The notes under the pieces: model-generated | The model's input: the letters and a program-made list of their open reading frames with translations, nothing else | Databases searched by the model: none | What the model was told of the DNA's origin: nothing | Assembly (NCBI RefSeq): GCF_900106585.1 | Contig: NZ_FNWH01000006.1 | Coordinates: 992,001 to 1,056,000 of the forward strand | Source: Acidaminococcus timonensis | GTDB lineage: Bacteria; Bacillota; Negativicutes; Acidaminococcales; Acidaminococcaceae | Length of the DNA stretch: 64,000 bases | Direction: 5' to 3' | In this document: positions 41,046-48,869 of the stretch, in pieces | Position numbering within the stretch: the first letter of the stretch is position 1 | How the letters are laid out: each line of letters opens with the position of its first letter | Translations under genes and position numbers: made by a program

Positions 41046-42296
41046 TTAGTGATTCCAGTTTCTTTCTACCCGTTCGGCCGCCTCTTTGCGGATGTCTTCG
41101 GGATCCCGTTTGACCCGGGCGATGCCCTGTTCCATGGCCACTTTGGCTACGGCAGCGGCAATGGCCGGAACGATGCGGCGGTCGAAGGCGCCGGGCACCA
41201 CATAGTCTTCTTTCAGTTCGTCCTCGCTGATCAGGCCGGCAATGGCTTTCACAGCGGCCACCTTCATCTCTTCCGTGATGGCGGAGGCACGGACAGCCAG
41301 CGCACCCCGGAAGATCCCCGGGAACACGCATACATTGTTCACCTGGTTGGGGGCATCGCTGCGGCCCGTACCGGCCACGGCAGCGCCGGCAGCTTTGGCT
41401 TCCTCATAGGTGGTTTCCGGCACCGGATTGGCCAGGGCGAACACGATGGGATCCTTGCCCATGCTCTGGATGATCTCCCGGGTGAACAGCCGGGGAGCGG
41501 AAACGCCCAGCAGCACATCGGCCCCTTTCACGGCCCCCTTCAGGTCGCCGGTATAGTGACGCTGGTTGGTGCAACCGGCCAGATAGGCCGTGGCCATGTC
41601 CATATCGCCGGGCCGACCTTCATACACAGCGCCGTGTACATCGATCATGGTCAGGTCCTTCACACCCAGTTTCACCAGCAGTTTGCCGATGGCGGAACCG
41701 GCAGCGCCGCAGCCGTTCACCACCACTTTGACCTTGTCGATGTCCTTCTTCACATAGCGCAGGGCCCCTACGATGGCGGCGCAGGCGATGATGGCCGTAC
41801 CATGCTGGTCATCATGGAACACCGGAATCTTACACCGTTTGATCAGTTCGGCTTCGATTTCATAGCATTTGGGGGAAGAGATGTCCTCCAGGTTGATGCC
41901 GCCGAAGGAAGGCTGGAGTTTTTCCACGATATTCACGAATTCTTTGGGGTCCTTGGTGTCGATGCAGATGGGCACAGCATCCACGTCCCCGAATTTCTTG
42001 TACAGCACGGCCTTGCCTTCCATAACGGGCATGGCGGCTTCCGGTCCGATGTCCCCCAGGCCCAGCACACGGGTCCCGTCGCTGATGACGGCCACCATGT
42101 TGCCCCGGCAGGTGTATTCAAAAGACAGGTCATGGTTCTCTTTGATCTTGCGGCAGGGTTCAGCTACACCGGGGGTGTAGGCAATGGACAGATCATGTCC
42201 ATTTTCCAGAGGCACCTTGCAGCGGACTTCCAGTTTGCCATGGTTTTTGGCATGCATTTCCAGTGATTCACGATTCAGTTCTTCTGTATTGGCCAA
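41046..42296 (-). CDS. Malic enzyme (malate dehydrogenase, oxaloacetate-decarboxylating)
   Basis: A 416-residue malic enzyme that converts malate to pyruvate, CO2 and NAD(P)H. Features: LSIAYTPGVAEPCRKI and the catalytic-lysine strand LPVMEGKAVLYKKFG, the metal-binding EDISSPKCYEIE and PVFHDDQHGTAIIACAA, and the nucleotide fold VVVNGCGAAGSAIGKLL. NAD or NADP preference cannot be read with certainty. The start is a TTG at 42296 behind GAGGAGGAATTTGAA; no better ATG exists. The short form (about 410 residues, no phosphotransacetylase domain) is typical of Firmicutes. Confidence 0.93.
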   Translation of the reverse strand: MANTEELNRESLEMHAKNHGKLEVRCKVPLENGHDLSIAYTPGVAEPCRKIKENHDLSFEYTCRGNMVAVISDGTRVLGLGDIGPEAAMPVMEGKAVLYKKFGDVDAVPICIDTKDPKEFVNIVEKLQPSFGGINLEDISSPKCYEIEAELIKRCKIPVFHDDQHGTAIIACAAIVGALRYVKKDIDKVKVVVNGCGAAGSAIGKLLVKLGVKDLTMIDVHGAVYEGRPGDMDMATAYLAGCTNQRHYTGDLKGAVKGADVLLGVSAPRLFTREIIQSMGKDPIVFALANPVPETTYEEAKAAGAAVAGTGRSDAPNQVNNVCVFPGIFRGALAVRASAITEEMKVAAVKAIAGLISEDELKEDYVVPGAFDRRIVPAIAAAVAKVAMEQGIARVKRDPEDIRKEAAERVERNWNH

Positions 42297-42324
42297 TTCA
42301 AATTCCTCCTCTTACAAATAAACC

Positions 42325-42424
42325 CCTCCACCAGCCATTCGGCTGGTCCCCCTCCCCTTTCAGGGAAGGACAAAGCATTGTGTCCCCCTGGAAGGGGGAA
42401 AGGGCCCGCTTGCGGGTAGAGGGT
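42325..42424. repeat. Family A hairpin repeat, single unit
   Basis: Includes the stem ACCAGCC-ATTC-GGCTGGT at 42330-42347, CCTTTCAGGGAAGG and CCCCCTGGAAGGGGG, GCCCGCTTGCGGG. It ends at the stop codon of the phosphodiesterase gene. Confidence 0.85.
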
Positions 42425-42425
42425 T

Positions 42426-42908
42426 TTACTCCCTCACTTCGATGACTTCGAACTTCGGCTTTTTGCCTTTTTCCAGGGTCAGGATCCCGAAACTGGGCAC
42501 CCCGTTCCTGGGACGGCTGGGACTGCCGGGATTCACCAGCAGGATGCCGTCTTCTTCCACGCAGACAGGCACGTGGATGTGGCCGAAGATCACCACATCG
42601 GCCTGCTTTTCCTCTCCAAAATAGAACAGCCGGCTCCAGTCATTGTACCGCACGTACCGATGGCCGTGGGTCATGGCCAGGGTAACGCCCAGCTGCTTCG
42701 TCACCAGTTCGGCGGGAGCCCGGTCGGTATAGCTGTCGCAGTTGCCGCAGACAGCGTACACCGGGATGCCGGTCTTCTCTTCGATGTAGGGGGCGTCCTG
42801 GCTGTAATCCCCGGCGTGGAGCCACAGGTCCACTTCCCCGGCCTGGTCCAGTACCTGGCGCAGGGCATGGAGATCGCCGTGGGTGTCGCTGACCACCCCG
42901 ATCCTCAT
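42426..42908 (-). CDS. YfcE/MJ0936-type metallophosphoesterase
   Basis: A 160-residue calcineurin-like phosphodiesterase. All metal motifs are visible: VVSDTHGDL, LHAGDYSQD, VCGNCDSY, MTHGHRY and FGHIHVPV. Members hydrolyse phosphodiesters such as bis-pNPP; the cellular substrate is generally unknown. The start at 42908 overlaps the rdgB stop in ATGA, so translation is coupled; a frame extending 18 bases upstream is less likely. Confidence 0.9.
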   Translation of the reverse strand: MRIGVVSDTHGDLHALRQVLDQAGEVDLWLHAGDYSQDAPYIEEKTGIPVYAVCGNCDSYTDRAPAELVTKQLGVTLAMTHGHRYVRYNDWSRLFYFGEEKQADVVIFGHIHVPVCVEEDGILLVNPGSPSRPRNGVPSFGILTLEKGKKPKFEVIEVRE

Positions 42909-43498
42909 TTGTTCATCTTTTTCCATTGGTTCACCAGCTTGCGAATGGCCTTGGCCCGATGGCTGATGCCATTCTTTTCTTCCATGGTGGCCTCTCCCAG
43001 AGGTTTGTGCAGCTCCGTGGACCAGAACAGCGGATCGTAGCCGAAGCCGTTGGTGCCATGGGGTTCGTGCAGCAGGATGCCGTCACAGATCCCCGCGCTT
43101 TCCAGCAGGATCTTCCCTTCCGGGTTGGCCACGGCCAGGGCGCAGAAGAACCGGCAATTGCGGCGCACCTGCAGCTTCATATTGGCCAGGAGCAGATTGT
43201 TGTTTTCTTCATCGGTGGCATCCTCACCGGCATACCGGGCAGAACGCACACCGGGAGCCCCTTTCAGGCTCAGCACTTCCAGGCCGGAATCGTCGGCCAG
43301 GCAGACCTTCCCCAGGGCCCTGGCATAGTACCGGGCCTTCAGGCGGGCGTTGGCCGCAAAGGTGCGGCCCGTTTCCTCGGGTTCGGGCACCGGGGGATAA
43401 TCGCTGAGGCAGGTAAAGGTGATGCCGAGTTCATCCATCAGTGATTTGAACTCCTCTACTTTACCCAAATTATGGGTTGCGATTACAACTTCCAACAT
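42905..43498 (-). CDS. rdgB: Non-canonical purine NTP pyrophosphatase (RdgB/HAM1)
   Basis: A 197-residue housecleaning enzyme that hydrolyses ITP, dITP and XTP. It starts MLEVVIATHNLGKVEEFKSL and carries RTFAANARLKARYYA, CLADDSGLEV, GAPGVRSARYAGEDATDEEN and GFGYDPLFW near the end, then SHRAKAIRKL. I chose the ATG at 43498 with AGGTGA nearby over an upstream GTG. It is first in a two-gene operon with the phosphodiesterase. Confidence 0.95.
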   Translation of the reverse strand: MLEVVIATHNLGKVEEFKSLMDELGITFTCLSDYPPVPEPEETGRTFAANARLKARYYARALGKVCLADDSGLEVLSLKGAPGVRSARYAGEDATDEENNNLLLANMKLQVRRNCRFFCALAVANPEGKILLESAGICDGILLHEPHGTNGFGYDPLFWSTELHKPLGEATMEEKNGISHRAKAIRKLVNQWKKMNK

Positions 43499-43517
43499 CC
43501 AATTCACCTACCTTTTC

Positions 43518-43533
43518 TACAATAGCTATTGTA
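43518..43533. promoter_or_regulatory. 16-bp palindrome in the rdgB promoter region
   Basis: TACAATAGCTATTGTA is a perfect palindrome that contains a TACAAT -10-like box 20 bp before rdgB. Candidate operator. Confidence 0.45.
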
Positions 43534-43596
43534 CCTGTAAAAACAGGATAAATCCAGTACTTCTTTTTGCGTCACTGGTGCAAAAAAAAACCGACC

Positions 43597-43706
43597 GGCG
43601 ACCTGGGTCCGGGCTCCCCTGACGGGTAGCCCCTACGATGCAGTCGTATGTACGAGCAATGCGTAGGGACGGCCCATGAGGGACGTCCGTTCCCAGGTCC
43701 GGAGGG
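43597..43706. repeat. Family B palindromic repeat (full)
   Basis: CCTGGGTCCGGGCTCCCCTG, ACGGGTAGCCCCTACG, then TGCGTAGGGACGGCCCATGA and GGGACGTCCGTTCCCAGGT. The same two halves, in reverse order, occur at 57557-57662. Confidence 0.8.
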
Positions 43707-43714
43707 TTTTGTTT

Positions 43715-44359
43715 TTAATCGATATAATTTTTGATGACGCAGATCGGAGTCTTCTGGCTGTCGTTGCCGAAGGGATTGTTGATCAGGATCCGTTCCACCT
43801 TGCGGGGATCCACACCCCGGGTGCAACCCAGGCAGCAGGACCGTTTCAGGTCGTTTACGTCGGCCACAGCCGCACCGAAGCAGCCCAGCCCTTCCTTGAT
43901 GCTTTCAGACACCTTCACCGGGTTCTTGGGCCCCAGCACGATGTGCTTGTCGTAGGGAGGCATGGTCCCGGTGATATCGTCGATCAGACGGGCCTGTTCG
44001 CCGCCCATCATATAGAATACACCGTTCTTGCCCACGCATTTGGCGAAGAAGCCGCACACCACAGCAATCAGCACTTTCAGGGTGCCGGACTCGTTCAGGA
44101 GGCTCTGCATAGCGGACCAGTTGCCGATGCTCCCGATGCCGGGGAACAGCTGGCTCAGCACTTTGGCGGCAAAGGAAATCTTCAGGGTTTCGGGACGGAT
44201 GGCCCGGTTCTGGGTGATGGCCACCACACTTTCGGCCACGCACACCACATCGCGGGGGCCGATCTTGTCTCCCCCAAATTCCCGTACCGCGTCCACGATG
44301 TTATCATGGACCGTCAAAATCCGGGTCGGAATCGGAATGATTTCATAGTTCTCAGCCAT
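43715..44359 (-). CDS. CofE-like (F420-0:gamma-glutamyl ligase family) protein
   Basis: A 214-residue protein related to coenzyme F420-0:L-glutamate ligase. Recognisable segments are RILTVHDNIVDAVREFGGDK, DVVCVAESVVAITQNRAI and a C-terminal CCLGCTRGVDPRKVERIL. The middle holds a hydrophobic segment (VLIAVVCGFFAKCVGKNG). True CofE adds glutamates to F420; I see no other F420 genes and the host lineage is not a known F420 producer, so it likely ligates glutamate to another acceptor or has changed function. ATG at 44359 follows GGGGGGTGCCTACA and overlaps the preceding gene. Confidence 0.65.
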   Translation of the reverse strand: MAENYEIIPIPTRILTVHDNIVDAVREFGGDKIGPRDVVCVAESVVAITQNRAIRPETLKISFAAKVLSQLFPGIGSIGNWSAMQSLLNESGTLKVLIAVVCGFFAKCVGKNGVFYMMGGEQARLIDDITGTMPPYDKHIVLGPKNPVKVSESIKEGLGCFGAAVADVNDLKRSCCLGCTRGVDPRKVERILINNPFGNDSQKTPICVIKNYID

Positions 44360-44888
44360 TGTAGGCACCCCCCAGTTTCTTCAGTTCATCTGCAAACACC
44401 GTGAAGAAGAATTTCCGCACGTAATGGGCTTTCCGGCCCACGCCGCATACGAAGATGCAGCTGTCCATGTCCACCATGTGCTGCAGCAGGTCACGCATAT
44501 CCTTGCCGTTGCGGGCGTGGAGGGTCAGGGTGACGATCAGTTTCCATTCGGACCATTCCTTCAGCACCAGGGCTTCGAAATAATGGTCATCCCGGCGCCG
44601 GTCGCTTTTTTCCACATTGCCTTCCGCCCAGGCATCCGGAAACTGTTCCTGGGGCAGGTAGGGCCGGACGAAGCAGTCCGTAATGGCTGCACTTTCCTGG
44701 CTTTTGTTCCGCAGCGGGACTTCAAAACGCAGGACCGCCGTATCGTGGTCCAGATGGTCCAGTTGCAGCGGAGTCTTTTCCTCCACCACCACCCGGGTGG
44801 CATCCGTGGGTTTCAGGGCAGCATAGACGATCATCACCAGCAGCCCCAGTACGCACAACCCCAGAATCAGTAAAATCACATTGATCAT
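44352..44888 (-). CDS. Membrane-anchored protein of unknown function
   Basis: A 178-residue protein with one N-terminal membrane helix (VILLILGLCVLGLLVMIVYA) and a soluble domain of about 150 residues. The domain starts with a beta-rich part (HDTAVLRFEVPLRNKSQESA) and continues through YFEALVLKEWSEWKLIVTLT to a final helix. I do not recognise a family. It overlaps the thioesterase gene by 4 nt and the CofE-like gene by 8 nt, so the three are a translationally coupled operon. Confidence 0.7.
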   Translation of the reverse strand: MINVILLILGLCVLGLLVMIVYAALKPTDATRVVVEEKTPLQLDHLDHDTAVLRFEVPLRNKSQESAAITDCFVRPYLPQEQFPDAWAEGNVEKSDRRRDDHYFEALVLKEWSEWKLIVTLTLHARNGKDMRDLLQHMVDMDSCIFVCGVGRKAHYVRKFFFTVFADELKKLGGAYNG

Positions 44889-45307
44889 GCTTGGTTCTCC
44901 CTTTCTTGAGCAGCCAATTGCTGCAATTTGTCAAAATATTCCCCGGTCAGCCGTTCGGGCTTCCCTTCCAGGTTCACAAATGCATTCCGGGAAGTGCCTT
45001 CCACCAGCAAAGCCCCATCGCTCTTCCGCAGGATCTTATACCGGAATTCGATGGTGATGCGGCTGACTTTCACCAAAGTGGTCTGGACTTCATAAATATC
45101 GTCGAAACGGGCCGACTGTTTGAAATGGGCCTGGACGTCCACGATGGGAATCATGTACCCTGCCTTCTGCAGGTCGTTCAGGTCGATGCCCGCCTGACGG
45201 AAATAGGCCACCCGGCCGGCTTCAAACCAGCGCAGGTAGTTGGTGTGATGGACCACCGCCATCAGATCCGTTTCTGAAAAACGCACGCGATCAGTGATTG
45301 TAACCAC
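44885..45307 (-). CDS. YbgC/FadM-type acyl-CoA thioesterase
   Basis: A 140-residue hotdog-fold thioesterase. The family motif is present as VRFSETDLMAVVHHTNYLRW (Asp near residue 13, His-His-Thr-Asn-Tyr), followed by EAGRVAYFRQAGID. It hydrolyses acyl-CoA or related thioesters in the cytoplasm. I start at the GTG at 45307, which has AGAGG at seven bases; a longer frame upstream has no ribosome site and runs into the tRNA leader. First gene of the operon with the membrane protein and CofE-like gene. Confidence 0.85.
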   Translation of the reverse strand: MVTITDRVRFSETDLMAVVHHTNYLRWFEAGRVAYFRQAGIDLNDLQKAGYMIPIVDVQAHFKQSARFDDIYEVQTTLVKVSRITIEFRYKILRKSDGALLVEGTSRNAFVNLEGKPERLTGEYFDKLQQLAAQERENQA

Positions 45308-45447
45308 GGCATAACCTCTTTTCTCTCGCACTGGATTGACAACTTTTTCATTATAGCACATTTTGCTCTTTTCGTCTGTCTGAAAAAAGTTCCATGCAAC
45401 AAAAAACCTCATACCCCGCTGACGCGAACTATGAGGTAACATTTGAA

Positions 45448-45522
45448 TGGTACGCCCGAGTGGAATCGAACCACCGCACACGGCTCCGGAGGCCGTTGCT
45501 CTATCCACTGAGCTACGGGCGT
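45448..45522 (-). tRNA. tRNA-Arg (anticodon CCG)
   Basis: A complete cloverleaf on the minus strand. The acceptor ACGCCCG pairs with CGGGCGT, the D arm is GCTCAGTGGATAGAGC, the anticodon stem ACGGC/GCCGT encloses loop CTCCGGA (anticodon CCG, reading CGG), and the T arm is GGTGG-TTCGATT-CCACT. The 3' CCA is encoded. Confidence 0.95.
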
Positions 45523-45603
45523 GTTTACCGAACGAATGTTATTATAGCACAGGGATGCAGGAGATGCAACCCCTTATTTGAAAAAATAAGGGAAGGGGTG
45601 GAT

Positions 45604-45650
45604 GCGCAGGGACGGCCCGTAAGAGACGTTCCGTTCCCAGGTCTGGAACC
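45604..45650. repeat. Family B palindromic repeat (fragment)
   Basis: AGGGACGGCCCGTAAGAGAC, GTTCCGTTCCCAGGTCTGG: a diverged half-copy between the tRNA and an ABC-transporter remnant. Confidence 0.65.
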
Positions 45651-45657
45651 GGGCTTT

Positions 45658-45836
45658 TTATTCTCTGTGCAATGTCTCGAAGAACTGTTTCGTCCGGGCT
45701 TCTTTCGGATGGTCGAACACTTCTTCTGGCTTTCGGTGTTTCACCTTCAGCAGGCCGAATTCCACATTTTCCTTCACGGTCATTTCGTGGAACAGATTGA
45801 ACTGCTGGAACACCATGGCGGTGTTCTGCCACATGA
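45658..45836 (-). pseudogene. Remnant of an amino-acid ABC transporter ATPase (GlnQ-like)
   Basis: The minus strand encodes WQNTAMVFQQFNLFHEMTVK then ENVEFGLLKVK, which is the Q-loop region of a polar amino-acid ABC ATPase. It jumps directly to EEVFDHPKEARTKQFFETLH and a stop, which is the C-terminal end of the same family. The Walker A start, signature, Walker B and H-loop are all missing, so a large internal deletion and a 5' loss have occurred. The upstream edge merges into family A repeats. Confidence 0.75.
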
Positions 45837-45837
45837 A

Positions 45838-46632
45838 TAGGGGGTTCGCACGCCTCTCTGCCTTTTCAAGACGGTGTTACTCGTACTGTCGATGTAAAAA
45901 CCTATCCACCGTCCATTCGGACGGTCCCCCTTCCCTTTCAGGGAAGGACAACAGATTTGTGTCCCCCTGAAAGGGGGAAAGGACCCGCTTCAGCGGGTAG
46001 GGGGTTCGTACACCTCTCTACCTTTTCAAGACGGTGTTACTCGTACTGTCGATGTCAGAACCCACCACCAGCCATTCGGCTGGTCCCCCTTCCCTTTCAG
46101 GGAAGGACAAATCCTTGGTTTCCCCATCCCCATCCCCTTCCCTTTTCCCCGGGACTAGGCTGTTCCTTCTCGTCACAGCCGTCGCAGGGAAGGACAAAAG
46201 ATTTGTATCCCCCTGAAAGGGGGAAAGGGCCCGCTTGCGGGTAGGGGGTTCGCACACCTCTCTACTTTTTCAAGACGGTGTTACTCGTACTGTCGATGTC
46301 AGAACCCACCACCAGCCATGCGGCTGGTCCCCCGCCCTTGAAAAGGGCGGATATGATGGTGGGATGGTCGTCATTCGGACGGTCCCCCTTCCCTTTTCCC
46401 CGAGACTGAGCCGTTCCTCTTCGTCACAGCTGTTGCGGGAAGGATAGAGCTTTGTGTCCCCCTGAAAGGGGGAAAGAGCCCGCTTGCGGGTAGGGGGTTC
46501 GCACGCCTATCTACCTTTTCAAGACGGTGTTACTCCGGTGCTACTCGCAGGGTCGGTGTACGAACCTATCCACCATTGCGCTGACGCGCAACGGTCCCCC
46601 TTCCCTTTCAGGGAAGGACAATTACTTGTGTC
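45838..46632. repeat. Family A hairpin repeat array (about four to five units)
   Basis: The longest array in the window. Repeat starts at about 45957, 46203 and 46452 give periods near 247 bp because of an added module containing TTCCTCTTCGTCACAGC-like sequence. Stem variants ACCGTCC/GGACGGT (45908-45925) and ACCAGCC/GGCTGGT (46068-46085) both pair. The short frames inside are repeat-derived; no gene is seen. Confidence 0.9.
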
Positions 46633-46642
46633 CCCCCTAACC

Positions 46643-46690
46643 CAAGCAAAAGAACCTGTCCTCACTGGAGGACAGGTCCTTTGCTTGGAT
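46643..46690 (-). terminator. Terminator-like long hairpin after leuA
   Basis: CCAAGCAAAAGAACCTGTCC and GGACAGGTCCTTTGCTTGG form a stem of about 20 bp around TCACTGGA. Confidence 0.75.
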
Positions 46691-46720
46691 TAGGGGTAAT
46701 GGCTGCCTTATGGCTTTTGT

Positions 46721-48412
46721 TTATTCTTCTCCTGCAATGGCACGGTTGATGGCATTCACAATGCCCAGCAGGGAGGCGGTGTTGATGTTGGGATGGATGC
46801 CTACACCGAAGATGTGCTTGCCATCCGGTTTCTTCAGTTCAATGTAGGAAATGGCCTTGGAATTGGAGCCCTGGCTGATGGCGTGTTCATGATAGTTGAT
46901 GAACTCGAATCCGTCCACCCCGATCTTGTTCAGGGCGTTGAAGAAGGCATCGATGGGCCCGTTGCCGGTTCCGGTGATGTGCATCTCGGTGCCGTCGGCC
47001 TTCACATCCCCTTCGAAGATGGTGCTGTTGTTCTCATCGCCCTCGTGGTTGTCGTATACCTTGTGGGCCTTCAGTTCATACTTGCCGCCGAAGTCCACGT
47101 ACTTTTTATTGAACAGATCCACGATCTGGCTGGCGCTCAGTTCGTCGCCGTATTCATCGGCCGCGGCCTTGACCATATGGCCGAATTCCGGATGCATTTC
47201 CTTGGGCAGGTAGTAGCCCACAGCCTGCTGCATCACGAAAGCTGCGCCGCCCTTGCCGCTCTGGCTGTTGATCCGGATCACCGGTTCATATTCCCGGTGG
47301 ATATCTGCCGGGTTGATGGGCAGATAGGGAACTTCCCAGTACCGGCTGTTGGTATCAGCCATATATTTGAAGCCTTTGCGGATGGCATCCTGATGGGATC
47401 CGGAGAAAGCGGTGAAGACCAGCTCCCCGGCATAGGGATGACGGGGTTCCACTTTCATCTTGGTCACCCGTTCGCAGATCCGTTTGATCCGGTTGATGTG
47501 GGAGAAGTCCAGTTTGGGATCCACATTGTGGGTGTACATGTTCAGGGCCAGGGTGACGATGTCCACGTTCCCGGTCCGTTCGCCGTTGCCGAACAGGGTG
47601 CCTTCCACTCTGTCAGCACCGGCCATCATGGCCAGTTCCGTGGCGGCCACGCCTTCACCCCGGTCATTGTGGGGATGGACGCTGATGATGGCCCGATCCC
47701 GGTCCTTCAGATGACGGATGAAGTATTCGATCTGGTCCGCATAGGTGTTGGGGGTGGACATCTCCACCGTGGAGGGCAGGTTGATGATCACCGGGTTTTC
47801 CTTGGTGGCGCCCAGGGTATCCATGACGGCTTCGCAGATTTCCACGGCATAATCGGTTTCGGTGCCGGTGAAGCTTTCCGGAGAATATTCGTACCGGATG
47901 TTCATGCCGCTTTTGGCAACTTCTTTTTCGGTCAGTTCCCGGATCAGTTTGGCCCCATCCACAGCAATCTTGGTGATGCCTGCCTTGTCCTTGCGGAAGA
48001 CGATCTTTCTCTGCAGGGTGGAAGTGGAGTTGTAGAAGTGGATGATCACATTCTTGGCGCCTCTCACCGCTTCAAAGGTCTTCTTGATCAGTTCAGGACG
48101 GGCCTGCACCAGTACCTGGACGGTCACATCATCGGGGATGTAGTGGTCCTCGATCAGGGTCCGCAGGATTTCATATTCCGTATCGGAAGCGGACGGGAAT
48201 CCCACTTCGATTTCCTTGAAACCGATTTTCACCAGGGTGGTGAACAGCAGCAGTTTCTCTTCCAGCTGCATGGGGGTGACCAGGGCCTGGTTCCCATCCC
48301 GCAGATCCACGCTGCACCAGATGGGGGGCTTGGTGATCTCTTTATCCGGCCAGGTACGGTCGGGAAGGCTGACTCCCTCAAAGGGAATGTACTTTTTAAT
48401 GGGCTTATGCAT
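46721..48412 (-). CDS. leuA: 2-isopropylmalate synthase
   Basis: A 563-residue enzyme of the first step of leucine synthesis, joining acetyl-CoA and 2-oxoisovalerate. It belongs to the longer LeuA type with N-terminal PFEGVSLPDRTWPDKEITK. The TIM-barrel active site shows WCSVDLRDGNQALVTP and SVHPHNDRGEGVAATELAMM (metal HxH), and the C-terminal LeuA regulatory domain covers roughly 430-563, where leucine feedback would act. The start at 48412 follows AAGGAGGAATTGATT. It is alone in its operon and is controlled by the T-box upstream. Confidence 0.96.
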   Translation of the reverse strand: MHKPIKKYIPFEGVSLPDRTWPDKEITKPPIWCSVDLRDGNQALVTPMQLEEKLLLFTTLVKIGFKEIEVGFPSASDTEYEILRTLIEDHYIPDDVTVQVLVQARPELIKKTFEAVRGAKNVIIHFYNSTSTLQRKIVFRKDKAGITKIAVDGAKLIRELTEKEVAKSGMNIRYEYSPESFTGTETDYAVEICEAVMDTLGATKENPVIINLPSTVEMSTPNTYADQIEYFIRHLKDRDRAIISVHPHNDRGEGVAATELAMMAGADRVEGTLFGNGERTGNVDIVTLALNMYTHNVDPKLDFSHINRIKRICERVTKMKVEPRHPYAGELVFTAFSGSHQDAIRKGFKYMADTNSRYWEVPYLPINPADIHREYEPVIRINSQSGKGGAAFVMQQAVGYYLPKEMHPEFGHMVKAAADEYGDELSASQIVDLFNKKYVDFGGKYELKAHKVYDNHEGDENNSTIFEGDVKADGTEMHITGTGNGPIDAFFNALNKIGVDGFEFINYHEHAISQGSNSKAISYIELKKPDGKHIFGVGIHPNINTASLLGIVNAINRAIAGEE

Positions 48413-48446
48413 AATCAATTCCTCCTTGTTTTTCCGAGGCGGGCTA

Positions 48447-48738
48447 TAAAAAAATCCCCGCCCCTCATACAAATGAAGGGGCGAGGATCAACTTCCACGC
48501 TGTACCACCCTTGTTCAGCCGGCTTGCGCCGACCCTTTCGCCTCTCAGGTTCACTTGTAAGGCTAAGGTCTGTAACGGGACCTCCCGTTCCGGACTACAT
48601 ATCACCCGGACGACTCTGGAACCAGTTATCGTTCAGGATTGGATCATCGGCTCGCAGCAGGTACCGACTCTCTGAAGATCCAATGTCCTGATCTTTTTTC
48701 CTTCGCAGTCATTGTTGGTTACATTTTTGAACTTGATG
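48447..48738 (-). promoter_or_regulatory. T-box riboswitch leader of leuA
   Basis: On the minus strand the leader contains AGAGAGTCGGTACCTGCTGC-type stem I features and the T-box sequence AGGGTGGTACAGCGTGG at about 48496-48512. A terminator follows (GCCCCTTCATTTGTATGAGG with GGGGATTTTTTT, 48448-48488). Uncharged tRNA should favour the antiterminator and let leuA be read. The specifier codon could not be fixed by eye; leucine is inferred from the gene controlled. Confidence 0.9.
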
Positions 48739-48744
48739 GTGCTT

Positions 48745-48773
48745 ATTATAAACAGCTTTATAACGTTTGTCAA
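48745..48773 (-). promoter_or_regulatory. Promoter of leuA
   Basis: A consensus promoter: TTGACA (48773-48768), a 17-bp spacer and TATAAT (48750-48745). Confidence 0.9.
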
Positions 48774-48833
48774 CAATTTTGTGGAAATTTGTTTTTTGTA
48801 TTTTTTGCACAGGAAAGAGTGGGCAGAGACAAA

Positions 48834-48863
48834 AAAATCCTCCCCGCAGGGAGGAGGATTTTC
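48834..48863 (-). terminator. Terminator of the AICAR transformylase gene
   Basis: AATCCTCCTCCC, loop TGC, GGGGAGGATT and T7 on the minus strand. Confidence 0.85.
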
Positions 48864-48869
48864 TCAGGA

